NCBI GenBank assembly: GCA_037576215.1
Contig: JBANDB010000008.1
Coordinates: forward strand, 2,294,001 to 2,358,000
Reading direction: 5' to 3'
Length of the DNA: 64,000 nucleotides
From: Armillaria gallica
Lineage: Eukaryota > Basidiomycota > Agaricomycetes > Agaricales > Physalacriaceae
In this document: piece after piece, positions 1-11,348 of the stretch
How positions within the stretch are numbered: position 1 is the first letter of the stretch
Layout: each line of letters starts with the position of its first letter
Program-made: the position numbers and the translations under genes
Notes under the pieces: generated by a model
The model's input: the letters and a program-made list of their open reading frames with translations, nothing else
Told to the model about the DNA's origin: nothing
The model's database searches: none

Positions 1-1089
1 TTTACGAATGCTTTGCCCACTGGCGGTATTGGTGCTTTCTCAAACATCATTTTGACCGCATTTGTGAGTACTGCGTCTTCTTGTCGCCCAGATAGCTGGT
101 GTTAACTGTTAGAAGGGGTTCACGGTCCTGCAGACCTACTTGCTCGCCATTGCACAAGGTGAGAATGACCAGATTTGCCTTTAGCCCCCAATTAACCGTT
201 CCCAGGTGCCATCATCATGTCTTTCTTGTTCAGTGCAGCATATCTGTCGAAAAGATACAACCAAAAACTTCTGCTAGCTTTCGTAAGTTGTCGTACACCA
301 ATGTTCGGACCTTCATGTAACGCTTTCGTTTGTCAATAGCTATATACTCTTCCCAACATTGCTGGCACGATTGTATTCATCTGTGTAGAAACGTCTGCAA
401 AGACAAAAGTCGGGCTTCTGATTGCTTTTTAGTATGCATATTTTCTTGGTCCAAAACTCTGCGTTAACGATGCCCCAGTTGCACACAGGGTTTCGGCGCC
501 GTTGCAGTCTTGAACTTGGCACTGATGTCCGGAAATGTCGGCGGGGTATGTGCAAAACAATGCCCCGCTAAGGATACGGATTGACAATATTCGCATAGCG
601 GTCCAAGCAAGTGATCGGGTCGACGCTGGTGTTCATGTGAGTTGCATTTGCATCTTTAGAAATCACTAGATACTGAAACCTTTCCTAGTGCATGGGCAGT
701 TGGAAACGCTGTAGGGCCACAAGGTGCGTTTTACCTTTCCAGCACTATTACATATCTGATGATAATGTGAGTTTAGTTTTCCGTTCTGATGACGGTCCTC
801 GATACGTGAAAGCATGGATCTCCCACATGGTCATGTACGGACTCCAGATCGCGACTATCTTCTTCCTCCGAGTCCGGCTTATGCATTTGAATGTCTTGAA
901 ACGCCGCGCGCAATCACTGAAAGAGAGTCAGGCTAGCGGTGAAGATTCGGTACGCTCATCTCCATCGAAGTCTAGGCTTTGTGTTAACCATCTGCCCTCC
1001 AGGATGAGCATCTTGCCCATCGACAAGCCTTTGACGACCTTACTGACCAGGAAAATCCCGACTGTGCGTATCTGCTCAAACACTGGTAG
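1..1089 (+). CDS. MFS transporter, allantoate-permease (Dal5) type, 3' part only
   Basis: This is the C-terminal part of a plasma-membrane permease of the anion:cation symporter branch of the major facilitator superfamily. The 5' end lies outside the window. Conceptual splicing of short GT-AG introns (about 64-111, 160-206, 284-340, 432-476, 725-776 and 949-1002) gives hydrophobic exons such as FTNALPTGGIGAFSNIILTAF, YCTQGFGAVAVLNLALMSGN and AWAVGNAVGPQ, then VFRSDDGPRYVKAW. The tail DEHLAHRQAFDDLTDQENPD is the typical end of fungal Dal5/Tna1-like carriers. The reading ends at a TAG at 1087; an alternative last intron would shift the stop a few codons downstream. The exon around 540-640 was not fully resolved. 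The substrate cannot be read from sequence; nicotinate, pantothenate or ureide uptake are family possibilities. Family call firm, substrate unknown. Confidence 0.8.
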
Positions 1090-1249
1090 GTTTCATGGAC
1101 TGATTTTCTGAAACAGTCCGCTACGTCTACTAACGTTCCTTCACGATACTCGACTATATCAGTGATGATATCCGTGTTATGTACAGTATTCTCAGAGCGT
1201 CTATGTAAACAAGATGCATATTTCTGTCAAGTAAAATACATTGAGATCA

Positions 1250-4200
1250 TTAACCCGTTTCAAATGAGATGGTACACAGCACGACAAAAGATCGAAAGAA
1301 AAACAGATCAATGTTCGGCATCTGGAGGTTTGGAAAGAGTAATGTCAAGTCTCGTTGCGAGTTGAATGACATCGTGTTCAAGTTGAGAGATCCTTGTTTG
1401 CCTGTAGATCTAGTCAGTCGAGGGGTCAGAAGCAGATTCTTTAGCACGTACTCGAAGGAGGATTTCTTCCCAAACTCAAATGCTTGAGAAACCCCGAGGG
1501 TCTGGTTGGTTTGAGCATGCTTAGCATTCCATGCCTGCTCTTTCTGCAGTAGAAACTTCAAATCAGGGAGTACACGAGCATACTCTCGCTGTATCTGGGA
1601 CGTTCAAGCATGCTATGAGCCCGTGAAACCAGGGTCGAAATGACACGTACCATTCCCGCCCTGGCTGTGAGAGAAGATCCATCGTATCTTCCTATACCCG
1701 TTACGTCTTGCTTCATTCTCTTCAGCTCTTCAAACCATTTTGTTTCGTGTTCACTAAGTTCAGGCGATGCCTTGTCCATCATATGCTGCAGCATACGGTC
1801 CAGTCTAGCCATCAAGGTCTTGTGGGTTTCCTGAACCGTTTGAATACGAGCTTGGCTGGCATCGAGATCTGGACCCTTCAGCCTTTCCACTAGAACATTG
1901 AGCTCGGCGGCCTTTTCGCACAATCGCTTGAGTTCAAGCGCTTGTAGCCCTGCTCGTGTTTCTGACAGTCGATGTGCAAGGTGAATTTCGTGGATTTGAT
2001 TAGTGAGTTCGGCAACCGTGTTGGCTAGGTAACGCAAAGTCTCTGGGGTAAGCATTAACTCGCCTCTCGCAGATGGAGGCAATGACAACTGAGGATTTGA
2101 AGGAAGTCCCGATGGCCGAGAAAGAATGGCTCCTGGTTGGAATGGTTCGATCCCAAGTAACGAGACATACGTAGACGGACCCTCAGCGGGCTTCAGCCAT
2201 TTGTCCTTCTCCTTTGGCTCGTCCCCATCATCAGAGACTGGTGGTGGTAAGTTTTCTATTCGTGATCGAGGCGATTCCGATCGCAGAACAAGATTGAATG
2301 TTGTGATTCTCATTGCAGATGTCAGAATGAAAATGCTGTATGTGAGATAGACGTTGTCGGGAATGGTTACGGCCACCACTGGATTTGAGCACCTAGGAAA
2401 ACCTGTATGAGTACACGTTCCTATACGAGACAAGCAGCTTACTTTTTTTCCACCGAAAAGGTGGATAGAATGGGTTGCACGTTGGTAACAATGGACTGTT
2501 GCAACGCTTCCATCAGAGTTGCGTCCACCTCATCATCGTTGGCACGCAAGGCAGAAGTAAGACTTTGTAGGACTGGCTCAAGGTGCAGAGCGTGAACCCC
2601 GAAAGCATGGTATACGTATATCGTATCGTCGTGAATTGGATCGACGACGAATACTGGATGGTTACCCTGAAGCAGGTCGAGCAGTTCAGGGGATAATGAC
2701 CATAGTTTGGAAACTAGTCCCAGATCGATGGTCTCATACACGGCAAGCATGGGTAACCCTCGACTTGACTATAGGGCAATTTAAGAATAATGTACGACAA
2801 ATATAAAACAGACTGAACAAACCTTATTGCTCCACCTGGCTTCTACCTTTTCGACGTCGAGACAAAGATCAACCCGCCCATCTTGGTATGCAATCATCAC
2901 GACGCCTAGATGCTCCGTCTCACCTCCGTCTTCTTCTTCATTATTGTCATAGTCGTTACCGAAGGCAAGATAGGCTATATCTGTTGCCTCACCGCCATCA
3001 CTGTGCTCCAGCATCCGCGGCGAAGGTTGCAATAAGAACGGACCTTGCCGTGTGGGCGACGCCTTCATGGTAGTGGGCGGGTGCATGGGGACAGATCGTG
3101 AGCTAGCGGGGAACACACTACCTGCAGGAAGCTGTTTCACCAAAGCCGACACATATTTTTGCTGATAGTCGTAGATGGTGCTGAGGTTTTTAGACGCGGC
3201 AGATGTACTTCCGCGAGACAGAAGTTCAAGTTTCGCTGAGATAAAGCATTCCAACGAGTGGACATATGCAGAGGGTATAGAACTTTTTTCATTGGTTTAA
3301 TGCGGCAACGAAGACGAAGAACGACTCACGCGTTTTTGGGCATGTACGGGCATATGGAATATATGTCTCCGGATTTCATGACGGCGTATATCGTCAAAGG
3401 ACCCCAATCTGCTTTCCCTTTACCCAAATCGAAAGAAGCCACTTCGCGATCTGCTGGGTCCTCAGCAAGATATGACCTCCCAGGTTTCTTGTCTGGAACA
3501 AAGGACAGTACTTGAAGTGGGTCCTCAGCATCAACCGAAATGTCGTATTCTCTAAGGATAGAAGGTAAACAAAGTGTTAAATACACAGTGGTCGACGAAC
3601 CTAAGCTTTCCGTCGATGGTCATGACCATCAGCGTAGTACCAGCCTCGCCCCAAGGATGCCATTGTATCTTGGTAATGGGCGGCGATGTATCTGATGCAT
3701 GATGATATTGACCAACTTGGACAGACCTGTGAGAAGTGTGAGACATCTATTCACGTAGTAAAATCTGAAAACGCACTTGCAATCCAACTTGTCGGGAACC
3801 AGCCTCAAGAATCCGGAGCGTGGAAGTACAATCACCGCGACTTGAGATGCGCCTGCGACGGCAAGGAGTTTTCCACCCGGATTCAGGGATATATGATGTA
3901 TTTCAAACTGCAGATTTGGTATATGCAGAGTCTGCTAGAATTGAGCGCAATGTTCATTATTCAGACACTGAAAGCATACCTTGTACTGTTTCTCAGAACT
4001 GTGGCTGAACTTGCCATCGCCCAGGTGTGTCATCCTGATTTCCTTTCCTGCGGCAACTATGACATCCGAGTCGCGTAGAACCATGATTTGCCGTCGCCCA
4101 GACGGTGTGGGCCCATCTTGAGTCGGACTGTCATTTCTGAACTTTGGCAGCGTGGTGGTGGATAGTTCCAATGAGGATTCCGGTTGAGCGAGAGGTCCAC

Positions 4201-4270
4201 TGAATTCTTTTGGTAGAGAGAATATCGGGTGGCTATTGAGAGATATCAGAGCGTCCTGGTCGTCGGGCAT
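1250..4270 (-). CDS. NUP82: Nucleoporin Nup82/Nup88 homologue
   Basis: This is probably the cytoplasmic-face nucleoporin of the Nup82/Nup88 family, which tethers mRNA-export factors at the nuclear pore. The N-terminal half looks like a beta-propeller built from several exons, with signatures such as RRQIMVLRDSDVIVAAG, ITKIQWHPWGEAGTTLMV and GPLTIYAVMKSGDIYSICPY. The C-terminal half (about 1700-2140) is a long, charged, heptad-like coiled coil, followed by EYARVLPDLKFLLQKEQAWN. I chose the ATG at 4270 (MPDDQDALISLNSHPIFSLP) because this matches the family's N-terminus. In-frame ATGs at 4399 and 4408 exist but would overlap the start of the divergent PRE10 gene. The last exon starts after an intron at about 1590-1651. 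The open frame ends at 1250, but the final residues are not family-like, so an earlier end is possible. No other family fits as well. Confidence 0.75.
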
Positions 4271-4397
4271 CGCGTTGAGAAAGAGAACCTGGTGTTGAGT
4301 GCGACTCGAAAAAGACAGACGCCCGATATGGGTCTTTCTTCCCACAGGGGTGACGCGTTGGCTTGCGCGTCCTGTAAGGGCATCACCATCTACCACC
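4271..4397. promoter_or_regulatory. NUP82/PRE10 divergent promoter region
   Basis: This is the 127 bp between the preferred NUP82 start and the PRE10 start. It contains ACGCGT at 4353-4358 within TGACGCGTTGG, 39 bp upstream of the PRE10 ATG. The same core occurs twice in the next proteasome promoter (6599-6702). ACGCGT occurs roughly two dozen times in the window, many of them in coding DNA, so a single copy is weak evidence. Confidence 0.4.
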
Positions 4398-5452
4398 ATG
4401 ACTTCCATTGGCACAGGCTACGATCTCTCAGCAAGTACTTACTCTCCGGATGGAAGGATATTTCAGGTGGGCTCTGCTGCGCCAGGTGTCTTCAGAATGC
4501 TTACGCTGCTGGAAAGGTCGAATACGCAAACAAGGCCGTCGAGAACTCTGGGTATAGACCACCAATATCTACACTACTCAGAAATCTAACGAACTGGCTT
4601 CAATAGGACGGCGATCGGTCTACGTGTGAAGGGTGGTGTTATTCTGGCCGTTGAGAAGCTGGTACACTCCAAATTATTGGTTCCCGGTGCCAACAGACGG
4701 ATACAGACAGTGGACAGACATATTGGCATGGTACGTCGGTCTTTCAAAGGTGACACAATTGATACAAAACTGTTGTTGTAGGCCACAGCAGGTCTACTCG
4801 CTGACGGTCGCCATCTGGCCAACAAGGCTCGAGACGAATCATCCATTTACCGTGAACAATACCGGACACCACCCCCATTAAAGGTAGAATGATGCAGCAC
4901 TTCGACTAATCTAGGCTCATCCGCTTCTTCCCTCTAGTCACTCGCAGATCGATTGGGCCTGTATGTGCAAGCTTATACCCTGTATTCATCAGTCCGTCCG
5001 TTTGGAATCAGCACCATCCTCGGGGCGGTGGACAAGAATGGTCCGTCACTATACGTGATTGAACCAAGTGGTGTTTTCTATGTATATATCTCTTTCATTC
5101 GCCTTCATGTCTGGCTTTGACCATTATTTGTAGGGCTATCACGGCGCGGCAGTAGGCAAGGGTCGTCAACTAGCCAAAACAGAGCTTGAGAAGCTCGACT
5201 TGGCATCGATTTCCATGCGTCAAGCGGTGTTAGATGCTGCTCGAATGTATGTGTTCATCCTCTCCCATCCACCCTGATCTCAAGTCTAGTTCTAGAATCT
5301 ACTTGGTTCACGATGACGCTAAAGAGAAGGAATTTGAGCTTGAGATGTCATGGATCGGTGATGAGACGAATGGTCTCCATTTGCCCGTCCCTAAGGATCT
5401 GTTTGATGAGGCGGAGAAAAAGGCCAAGGAAGCTCTTGAAACTTTCGAGTAG
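4398..5452 (+). CDS. PRE10: 20S proteasome subunit alpha type-3 (alpha7)
   Basis: This is the alpha7 subunit of the outer heptameric ring of the 20S proteasome core. Splicing gives a complete protein in seven exons. It starts [19 protein letters not shown], continues with [51 protein letters not shown] and [17 protein letters not shown], and ends with the acidic tail [20 protein letters not shown]. The start carries the alpha-subunit signature ([16 protein letters not shown], then V-E-Y-A). All introns are 45-65 nt with GT-AG ends, for example 4467-4517. The ATG is at 4398, 127 bp from the preferred divergent NUP82 start. The gene converges on RPN12, with 94 bp between the two stops, so two proteasome genes share this 3' intergenic space. 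As in all alpha subunits there is no catalytic N-terminal threonine. Confidence 0.95.
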
Positions 5453-5546
5453 AAAGCATATGCTTTTCTATTGTACTCTGTCGTGTAGTTTCCCAACCAT
5501 TGACTGCAACCAGAAAAACAAATTAATGCATTTAGAATCGCCCCGT

Positions 5547-6598
5547 CTACACTATTTGCTCTAGCTCCCGTGCGTAAGCCAATGAGGCTGCAATCAGCTT
5601 CTGTCTTGGGATTTCCAGCTGTTCCTCGCCTTTGCGGGTAAACGTGATTGTAGCACCAGTCAGATCTATTTCCCAGCCCCTCTGCATTGAATGTAAGACG
5701 AGAATAACGAGTATAGCATAATCCCATGGCACTCAACTTGTTGCGCAAAAGCGAGAAGCTCTGATTGTGATGAAAAGAAGAGAAGAAGAGCAGCGTCCTT
5801 CAAAGGAAGACTGTTGTATGCGGACTCTTCACAGCTTGCGATCTCATTCCTGTGAAACAAAGTCAACGAAAGTTCGTCATGTTGAGAGGATTGCATACCG
5901 GATGGTTCCAATCAAGCTGTCAACAAAGTACTTGTACTCTTCTGCTGGCGCCTCAGCCCTAGCATTCCACACCTTGCTATAGCTTCCCTCCATTAACCAC
6001 CGTTCGAGATTTACCGGATGGCTGATGTATGGGTTGTCGCCGATGGCATCTGCAGGAAGCGGAAGACTTTCAAGAGTGGTGTGAAAATCTGCTATGCGGT
6101 TCTGAGTGAGAAGACGGATGAGGTTGAGGCCGCGGATGGGGAATTCTCGTTTTGACGGTGGCAAGTAGGAGCTGACGGAGTGTGAAGAAGCGTTCAAGTG
6201 AACAGGCAGTAGTACATACCTGTAATCGTTATAAAACGTCTGTAGCTGAGAGAAATATCGGTCAAAGGAGGGTTCATCTCGTGACCGTATGCTCCAAATT
6301 GCGCCGATTTCGAGGATGTCGCCTACATTGGAATCAGTACGGCGCATGGAGAACAAAAGCGGTACGTCTGACGAGCAATAACTAGGTCTCCCTCAACGGG
6401 TTCCCCCTGGGGTATAAGCAAGCCAGCTTCAATCAATCCAATCTGTAGCCAGCTCATCGTCAGCGCATTTATTCCATTTTTGCCGTCGAAACAGACCTTG
6501 AGCTGAGAAAGCAACGCTCCACATCGTTTGAGATCCGACGGTATCGAGTTGAAGGAGCGCTGGAGGTCTTCATATAGAGAAACGAGGCTGCTGGACAT
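5547..6598 (-). CDS. RPN12: 26S proteasome regulatory subunit Rpn12 (PSMD8)
   Basis: This is the Rpn12 subunit of the 19S lid, the last lid subunit to join before lid and base associate. The reading starts MSSSLVSLYEDLQRSFNSIP. Later exons include SWLQIGLIEAGLLIPQGEP, FDRYFSQLQTFYNDY, LPPSKREFPIRGLNLIRLL, NPYISHPVNLERWLMEGSY and EEYKYFVDSLIGTIR (CSN8/PSMD8 domain). The C-terminal winged-helix-like end is GWEIDLTGATITFTRKGEEQ, finishing at ELEQIV and a TAG at 5547. There are about five short introns, and length and order fit the family. It is convergent with PRE10 and divergent from PRE3 with only 104 bp between start codons, which suggests a shared promoter. Confidence 0.93.
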
Positions 6599-6702
6599 GA
6601 CAGTCGGAAGTCAAGGGTCACTGGTCGACGCGTGTGCGACGCGTCAGCGCAACACTTGCCAAATCAGGATCTATACCTCTTTCCTTCTCTCTCTCAGCAA
6701 AT
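6599..6702. promoter_or_regulatory. Bidirectional RPN12/PRE3 promoter with repeated ACGCGT
   Basis: Only 104 bp separates the start codons of RPN12 (minus) and PRE3 (plus). It holds the octamer CGACGCGT twice as direct repeats, at 6626-6633 and 6637-6644, spaced 11 bp start to start, about one helical turn. Each contains the palindrome ACGCGT. A pyrimidine-rich CT tract (about 6677-6695) lies just before the PRE3 ATG, as often seen at fungal transcription starts. No clear match to the yeast Rpn4 element was seen. Confidence 0.5.
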
Positions 6703-7675
6703 ATGGACCACATCGACATGCAGCAGCTCAAATCTGGCGAGGTCAACCTTGGGGTGTGTGTTTTTGGCCCTGTAGGGCGTCGCTACCGCTGACGGTGGCC
6801 CTAGACATCAATCATGGCCGTCCAATTCGACGGTGGAGTGGTCATCGGCGCAGACAGTCGTACAACCACAGGAAGCTATATTGTACGACAATATATCTCT
6901 CATTTTGACCTTGCACTCATTGTATTCCAGGCCAATCGTGTAACAGATAAGCTCACACACGTCCACGATCGTGTATACTGCTGTCGGTCAGGTTCTGCGG
7001 CGGACACGCAAGCTATCGCAGATATGGTGCATTACAACCTTCAAATATATACGTGCGTGTCGTCTTTGTGTTTTCCAGGATTCAGGTTAATGAATGTTGT
7101 ACAGCCAAACGGCAGGCGCCCCTCCGTCGGTGCACGCAGCAGCGGCTATCTTCCAGAAGTTCTGCTACGAAAATAAGGACGCCCTAAGTGCTGGGATCAT
7201 CGTTGCTGGATGGGACAAGGAGGTCGGTCCCAGTGTCTACAATATTCCTCTTGGAGGTGGACTGTTCCGCCAGCCTTGGGCTATTGGTGGTATGGCCTTT
7301 CACATATCGACTCCTTCCCTGTGTAACAAAGTTCCATAGGTTCTGGCTCCACATACGTATATGGTTACTGCGATGCCACCTACCAAGATGGATGGGGCAG
7401 AGACGAGACAGTGAATTTTGTCAAGAACAGTAAGTCCGCTGGTGCATGTCAACTTCTTGTTCTAATGGTCCTTTCCAGCTTTGGCGCTGGCTATGTCGCG
7501 AGATGGTTCCTCAGGTGGTGTGATACGGATGTGTGTCATCACAGAGGATGGTGTCGAGAGACTGTTCGTTCCCGGTGATAAGCTTCCCAAGTTTTGGGAA
7601 GGCCGGGAAGTCTTGGGTGCTGGAAAGACGATACCTGTCGACAGTGGAGTTGTGCCAATGGCTGTAGAAGTATGA
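6703..7675 (+). CDS. PRE3: 20S proteasome subunit beta type-6 (beta1), catalytic
   Basis: This is the beta1 subunit of the 20S core, responsible for caspase-like (post-acidic) cleavage. Exon 1 encodes a short propeptide ([17 protein letters not shown]). An intron falls exactly at the processing site and the next exon begins with the catalytic Thr ([11 protein letters not shown]). Other catalytic elements are present: Asp17 in [11 protein letters not shown], Lys33 in [12 protein letters not shown], and the SRDGSSGG motif that holds the Asp166/Ser169 pair. Further family motifs are [19 protein letters not shown] and [18 protein letters not shown]. The mature N-terminus is T-S-I rather than the common T-T-I. 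The protein ends at VVPMAVEV. It has about five short introns and is transcribed divergently from RPN12. Confidence 0.95.
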
Positions 7676-7719
7676 AGTTCAGGCAATTACTATTTCTTTG
7701 TATTCAACATATTGAGTGG

Positions 7720-9202
7720 CTACTCAAATACATCAACTGAGTGGTACTTCTGACGTAGGACCCAGCGACTGCTCTCTTCCCAATCTGTTCCTTCTTCAAA
7801 CATCCTCAGGCGCCAAAGAGCTACAGCAACAGCAGCCGTGTCACCCCTTTTGATGGTTTCTTCGTCAGAGCAGAGAAGAAATGCGTGGCTACCTTTTTGA
7901 TCGCCCTTTGCGTTTGTTGTCCCAGTCGAGCTATTTGCTTTAGCACGAACTCGAGCCTGGCGTTCGATGGTCAAAATCCAAAGGAGCAAGGCATGTAAGG
8001 ACGCTCGCTGAGGCCGGGCGGGAAACAAAGAGACCCCGTTGTAGAATGGCACCTGTGGACTAGAAAGCTGTTGTGATAGATCCGACGCGGTAATCGCATG
8101 AGAAGACAATGGGTATAGAGTAGACAACGGTAAGCTGGGCCTATCTTGAACGCCAGGAGGTATTTTCTCTTCCGCTTCTGTCAGAGGCAAAGGTGACATT
8201 GAGCCTTCCACCTTTTTCTTCGACTGGGGGTCTGGTTTTAAGGGAGGGACCACCAGCAGAGCGACCGCGTTTGGGTAAGGAATGGTTCCTTTATTTTTGA
8301 CGTCCTTGAATTCTTCCCGAGTCAGTCTCCGTAATATTGGCGGTACAGGTAGACGTGTGGACCAGTGCTGCATCTGTTCCGCCAATAGCTGTAGCTCTTG
8401 CAGAATACGGACGCGTAGAAGGTGTGATATCTGTTTCACCACAAGTGAATGTAGATGGGGGTTTGCGGTAACGCGTCGAAACATATCTGCATGCCGCTAA
8501 GTCAATCACGGGTAGCATATGCAGGCGCGTTACTTACTTGGATCCAAATTATCAAAGACACGTTTCCAGCATAGGATGTATGTTGATCTGCCTGACCTGC
8601 GCGTAGCAAACTTGGAATGCTCAAGTCCGTCAGGCATGATGATACTCCTGTTGTCAGAGCGGTTGGCTCTCGGGGCAGGTAATTGCAATAATCCAAGACG
8701 TATCATAAAATCTGTTAAACGAGTCGGTTATGCTGCCGGGGTCATGTAGATCAGTACCATACCGGTCGGTAAGTCTTGCTGAGTGACTATGCATCTCCTA
8801 GTTGAAGAAGACAGCATTCGTACTGAGTGAGAGTTTGCTTCAGCGACACCCAGAAAAGAAATTGCTCGACGCGTACATACGGTATGGCGATGACCACCAC
8901 CTTCTTTCCTCTGCTGTCATCTCTCTGGGACGTTCCATACTTCCCTGCCGTGGCTTAGCGCCTTTCGCGACAAAAACGCGAGGCGGCAGGGTTTTTCGCC
9001 GGACATGTTGCCGAGAACTGGTAATCGGGTTGTCGGGCGATAACAGTATGGATTCTGAATACTGCTCCGGATCGAAAGAAGGGCGGGGCGGTACAGGCTC
9101 ATGCCGTGAAAATTTTCGTTTTCGCTTTACCAAAAACCGTTGGTGTTGCTGTGCAGGCTGGTCGGCGAGCTTGGCGATAAGACGTGGCAGAATACGTGGC
9201 AT
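7720..9202 (-). CDS. Conserved fungal protein of unknown function
   Basis: I do not recognise a named family. Splicing four exons gives an uninterrupted protein of roughly 450 residues. The N-terminus is strongly basic (MPRILPRLIAKLADQ, then RFLVKRKRKFSRHEPV), compatible with a mitochondrial or nuclear protein. A motif-rich middle follows: MTAEERRWWSSPY joined to LRMLSSSTRRCIVTQQDLPT, DFMIRLGLLQLPAPR, MPDGLEHPKFATRRSGRSTY, then ILCWKRVFDNLDP. The last exon (7720-8480) starts near a helical segment (LVVKQISHLLRVRILQELQL), has a low-complexity linker and ends with WEESSRWVLRQKYHSVDVFE. Clean splice junctions and Trp/Arg-rich blocks argue for a real conserved gene. Stops of this gene and PRE3 are 45 bp apart, convergent. 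Its function should be left open. Confidence 0.7.
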
Positions 9203-9446
9203 GGATGCCGATGTCGTGGTCGTCGTTCGCGGTAAGGTCGGTGACCAATGGCGTGGATCCGGTTACGTACCTTTTTCTTCAACGATGACTACAAGTTGCG
9301 GCGCTGGTTCTCCTGGCTATGCTTTCTGTTATCTAAATTTGTTCCCTTGATTGATACGAATCGACCGCATGACTGGCCTTCTGGCGACATCTAAAAGCCT
9401 ATGGCAAAGGTCCTGGCGCTCAAAGGAATCTCCCTATCATTCTGCG

Positions 9447-11013
9447 ATGTCAAACGACCTGGACGAGAAACAGCCTGCCGGACCAGTCACCTTGGCTGTA
9501 ATAGGGTGTGGGCAACGAGGCAAGGTGCGCCTATTCAATCTATTGATATACGTTATCTCTAAAATGGGTTCACTGGCAGGCATACGCCAAATATGCTCTT
9601 CAATGTCCGGATCGCTGCAAGGTCGTCGCCATCGCAGAACCCCGCCCGGAAACTCAAAAGCACTTTGCTAACTTGCACAACGTCGATAATACGCTTGTAT
9701 TTCGCACCTGGAGAGACCTGCACGCTGCCTCTGCAGAAACACTGAGCACTATCGGAAAACGTCTTGCAGATGCAGTCATCATCGCCGTACAGGACTATTT
9801 GCATGCAGAGGTCGCTGAAGCGTTTGCGCAACAAGGATACCATATCCTGTGCGAGAAACCCATGGCCACAAGCGTAGAAGACTGCATTAGAATCGAGACG
9901 GCGATCAAGAAGGCTGGGATCATATTCGGAATGGGACATGGTATGTTCAATTCTAAACTTACGATGACTGAAAATTTGAATGTTTGCAGTGATGCGTTAC
10001 TCTCCTTATAGTCAAGAGATATCAGAAATCGTCCAGGCCGGGCGTCTAGGTAGACTAATAAACCTTGTTCAAGTGGAGCCCGTTGGATATTACCATTTTG
10101 CTCATTCTTACGTGCGAGGAAACTGGGCAAAGGAGGACAAAAGCTCCTTCTCCCTCATGACCAAGAGCTGCCAGTACGTCTTTACCTCCACGCAAACCGG
10201 TGACGCTAAATGATATAATGACAGTGATATCGACATCATTTGCCACTGGCTCTCCCCGTCAACCCCGACCCGTGTATCATCGTTTGGATCATTACAGCAC
10301 TTTAGAAGATCTGCCAAACCTGTAGAAGCAGGCGCTGCCACACGCTGTATTGACTGTCCAATAGAGCAAACGTGTCCGTATAGTGCCAAGAAAGGTGAAC
10401 AGTTTTCCCCCTTCGCATCATATGATGTATTTATTCTCTCACAGTTTATCTCGATCCCATATCCAGAGGCAACAAAGGATGGCCTGCCTCGACCGTCGTC
10501 GACGGTATCCCCGATATCGAAAACATAACAGAAGCCCTGAAATCTGGTCCCTACGGCAAGTGCGTCTACGAAAGCGACAATGATGTCTGCGATAACCAGG
10601 TTGTCAACCTCGAATTCGACAATGGGAGCACCGCGTCGTTCACCATGGTCGCCTTCACGTCTCTGATATGCGACAGACAACTCCGCATGCACTTTACTCA
10701 CGGGGAGATAGTTGGAGACATGAACAAATTCACTGTCACTGATTTTCGGACGAGAACGACGACTACACATATTCCAAAAGATGAGGGTGGCGGCCATGGC
10801 GGCGGAGATCTTGGTTTGATACGGTCTTTCGTGAAGGCTGTTCGGACAGGTGATCAGAAAGTCCTGGGAACTGATATTGCGGATGTAGTGAAGAGCCATC
10901 TGACTGTCTTTGCGGCTGAGACGAGTCGGAAAGAAGGACGGGTGATTGACTGCGTTGAATATGAGAAGTTGGCTCGAGAACGGGCTGCACAGGTTAATGG
11001 TTCCGGAAAATAA
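9447..11013 (+). CDS. Gfo/Idh/MocA family NAD(P)-dependent oxidoreductase
   Basis: This is probably a cytosolic dehydrogenase acting on a sugar, inositol or related polyol. The N-terminal Rossmann fold shows VTLAVIGCGQRGK, joined by an intron to AYAKYALQCPDRCKVVAIAE. The family hallmark HILCEKPMATSVEDC follows, with Lys of E-K-P as the usual active-site lysine. The C-terminal domain includes MRYSPYSQEISEIVQAGRLG, GYYHFAHSYVRGNW and HDIDIICHWLS. A four-cysteine block (CIDCPIEQTCPYS) also occurs in some relatives. The protein ends KLARERAAQVNGSGK. I took the ATG at 9447, just before the Rossmann strand; an in-frame ATG at 9369 would add 26 residues. There are four short introns. The long open frame on the opposite strand (10108-11031) is a shadow. 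Confidence 0.88.
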
Positions 11014-11348
11014 ATATCTTCGTACCTTCATCCACTTTTCTTGTCACAATCTCAGTCACTCTACAGCTTTGAATACTGAATTTCGGTCGATATTTCCATG
11101 TTAACACTGTACAACAACCAAGTTCTTTATTTTATCACTACAAACAACACTTTAACGAGTACGGCAACAAGCAGATATAAAATGACAGAGATGGGATAAA
11201 TAGTTACCAATGTAGCTAGTCTGCCCGATAATGAAGGAGCACTGTAAACCTAGTTAATTATGAGGGAAAAGATAGATATGGATCCGAACGACACCCTGGC
11301 ACAAACCACGGGTATATATGCTTCGCATCAGGGTTCTAAATGCAAGTC
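11014..11348. other. Intergenic, convergent 3' ends
   Basis: This 335 bp AT-rich spacer lies between two convergent genes. It probably contains both 3' UTRs. I see no gene or repeat in it. Confidence 0.5.

Noticed and set aside
10108..11031. Long minus-strand ORF of 307 codons
   Set aside because: It is antisense to the exons of the Gfo/Idh/MocA gene, crosses that gene's introns and has no recognisable domain.
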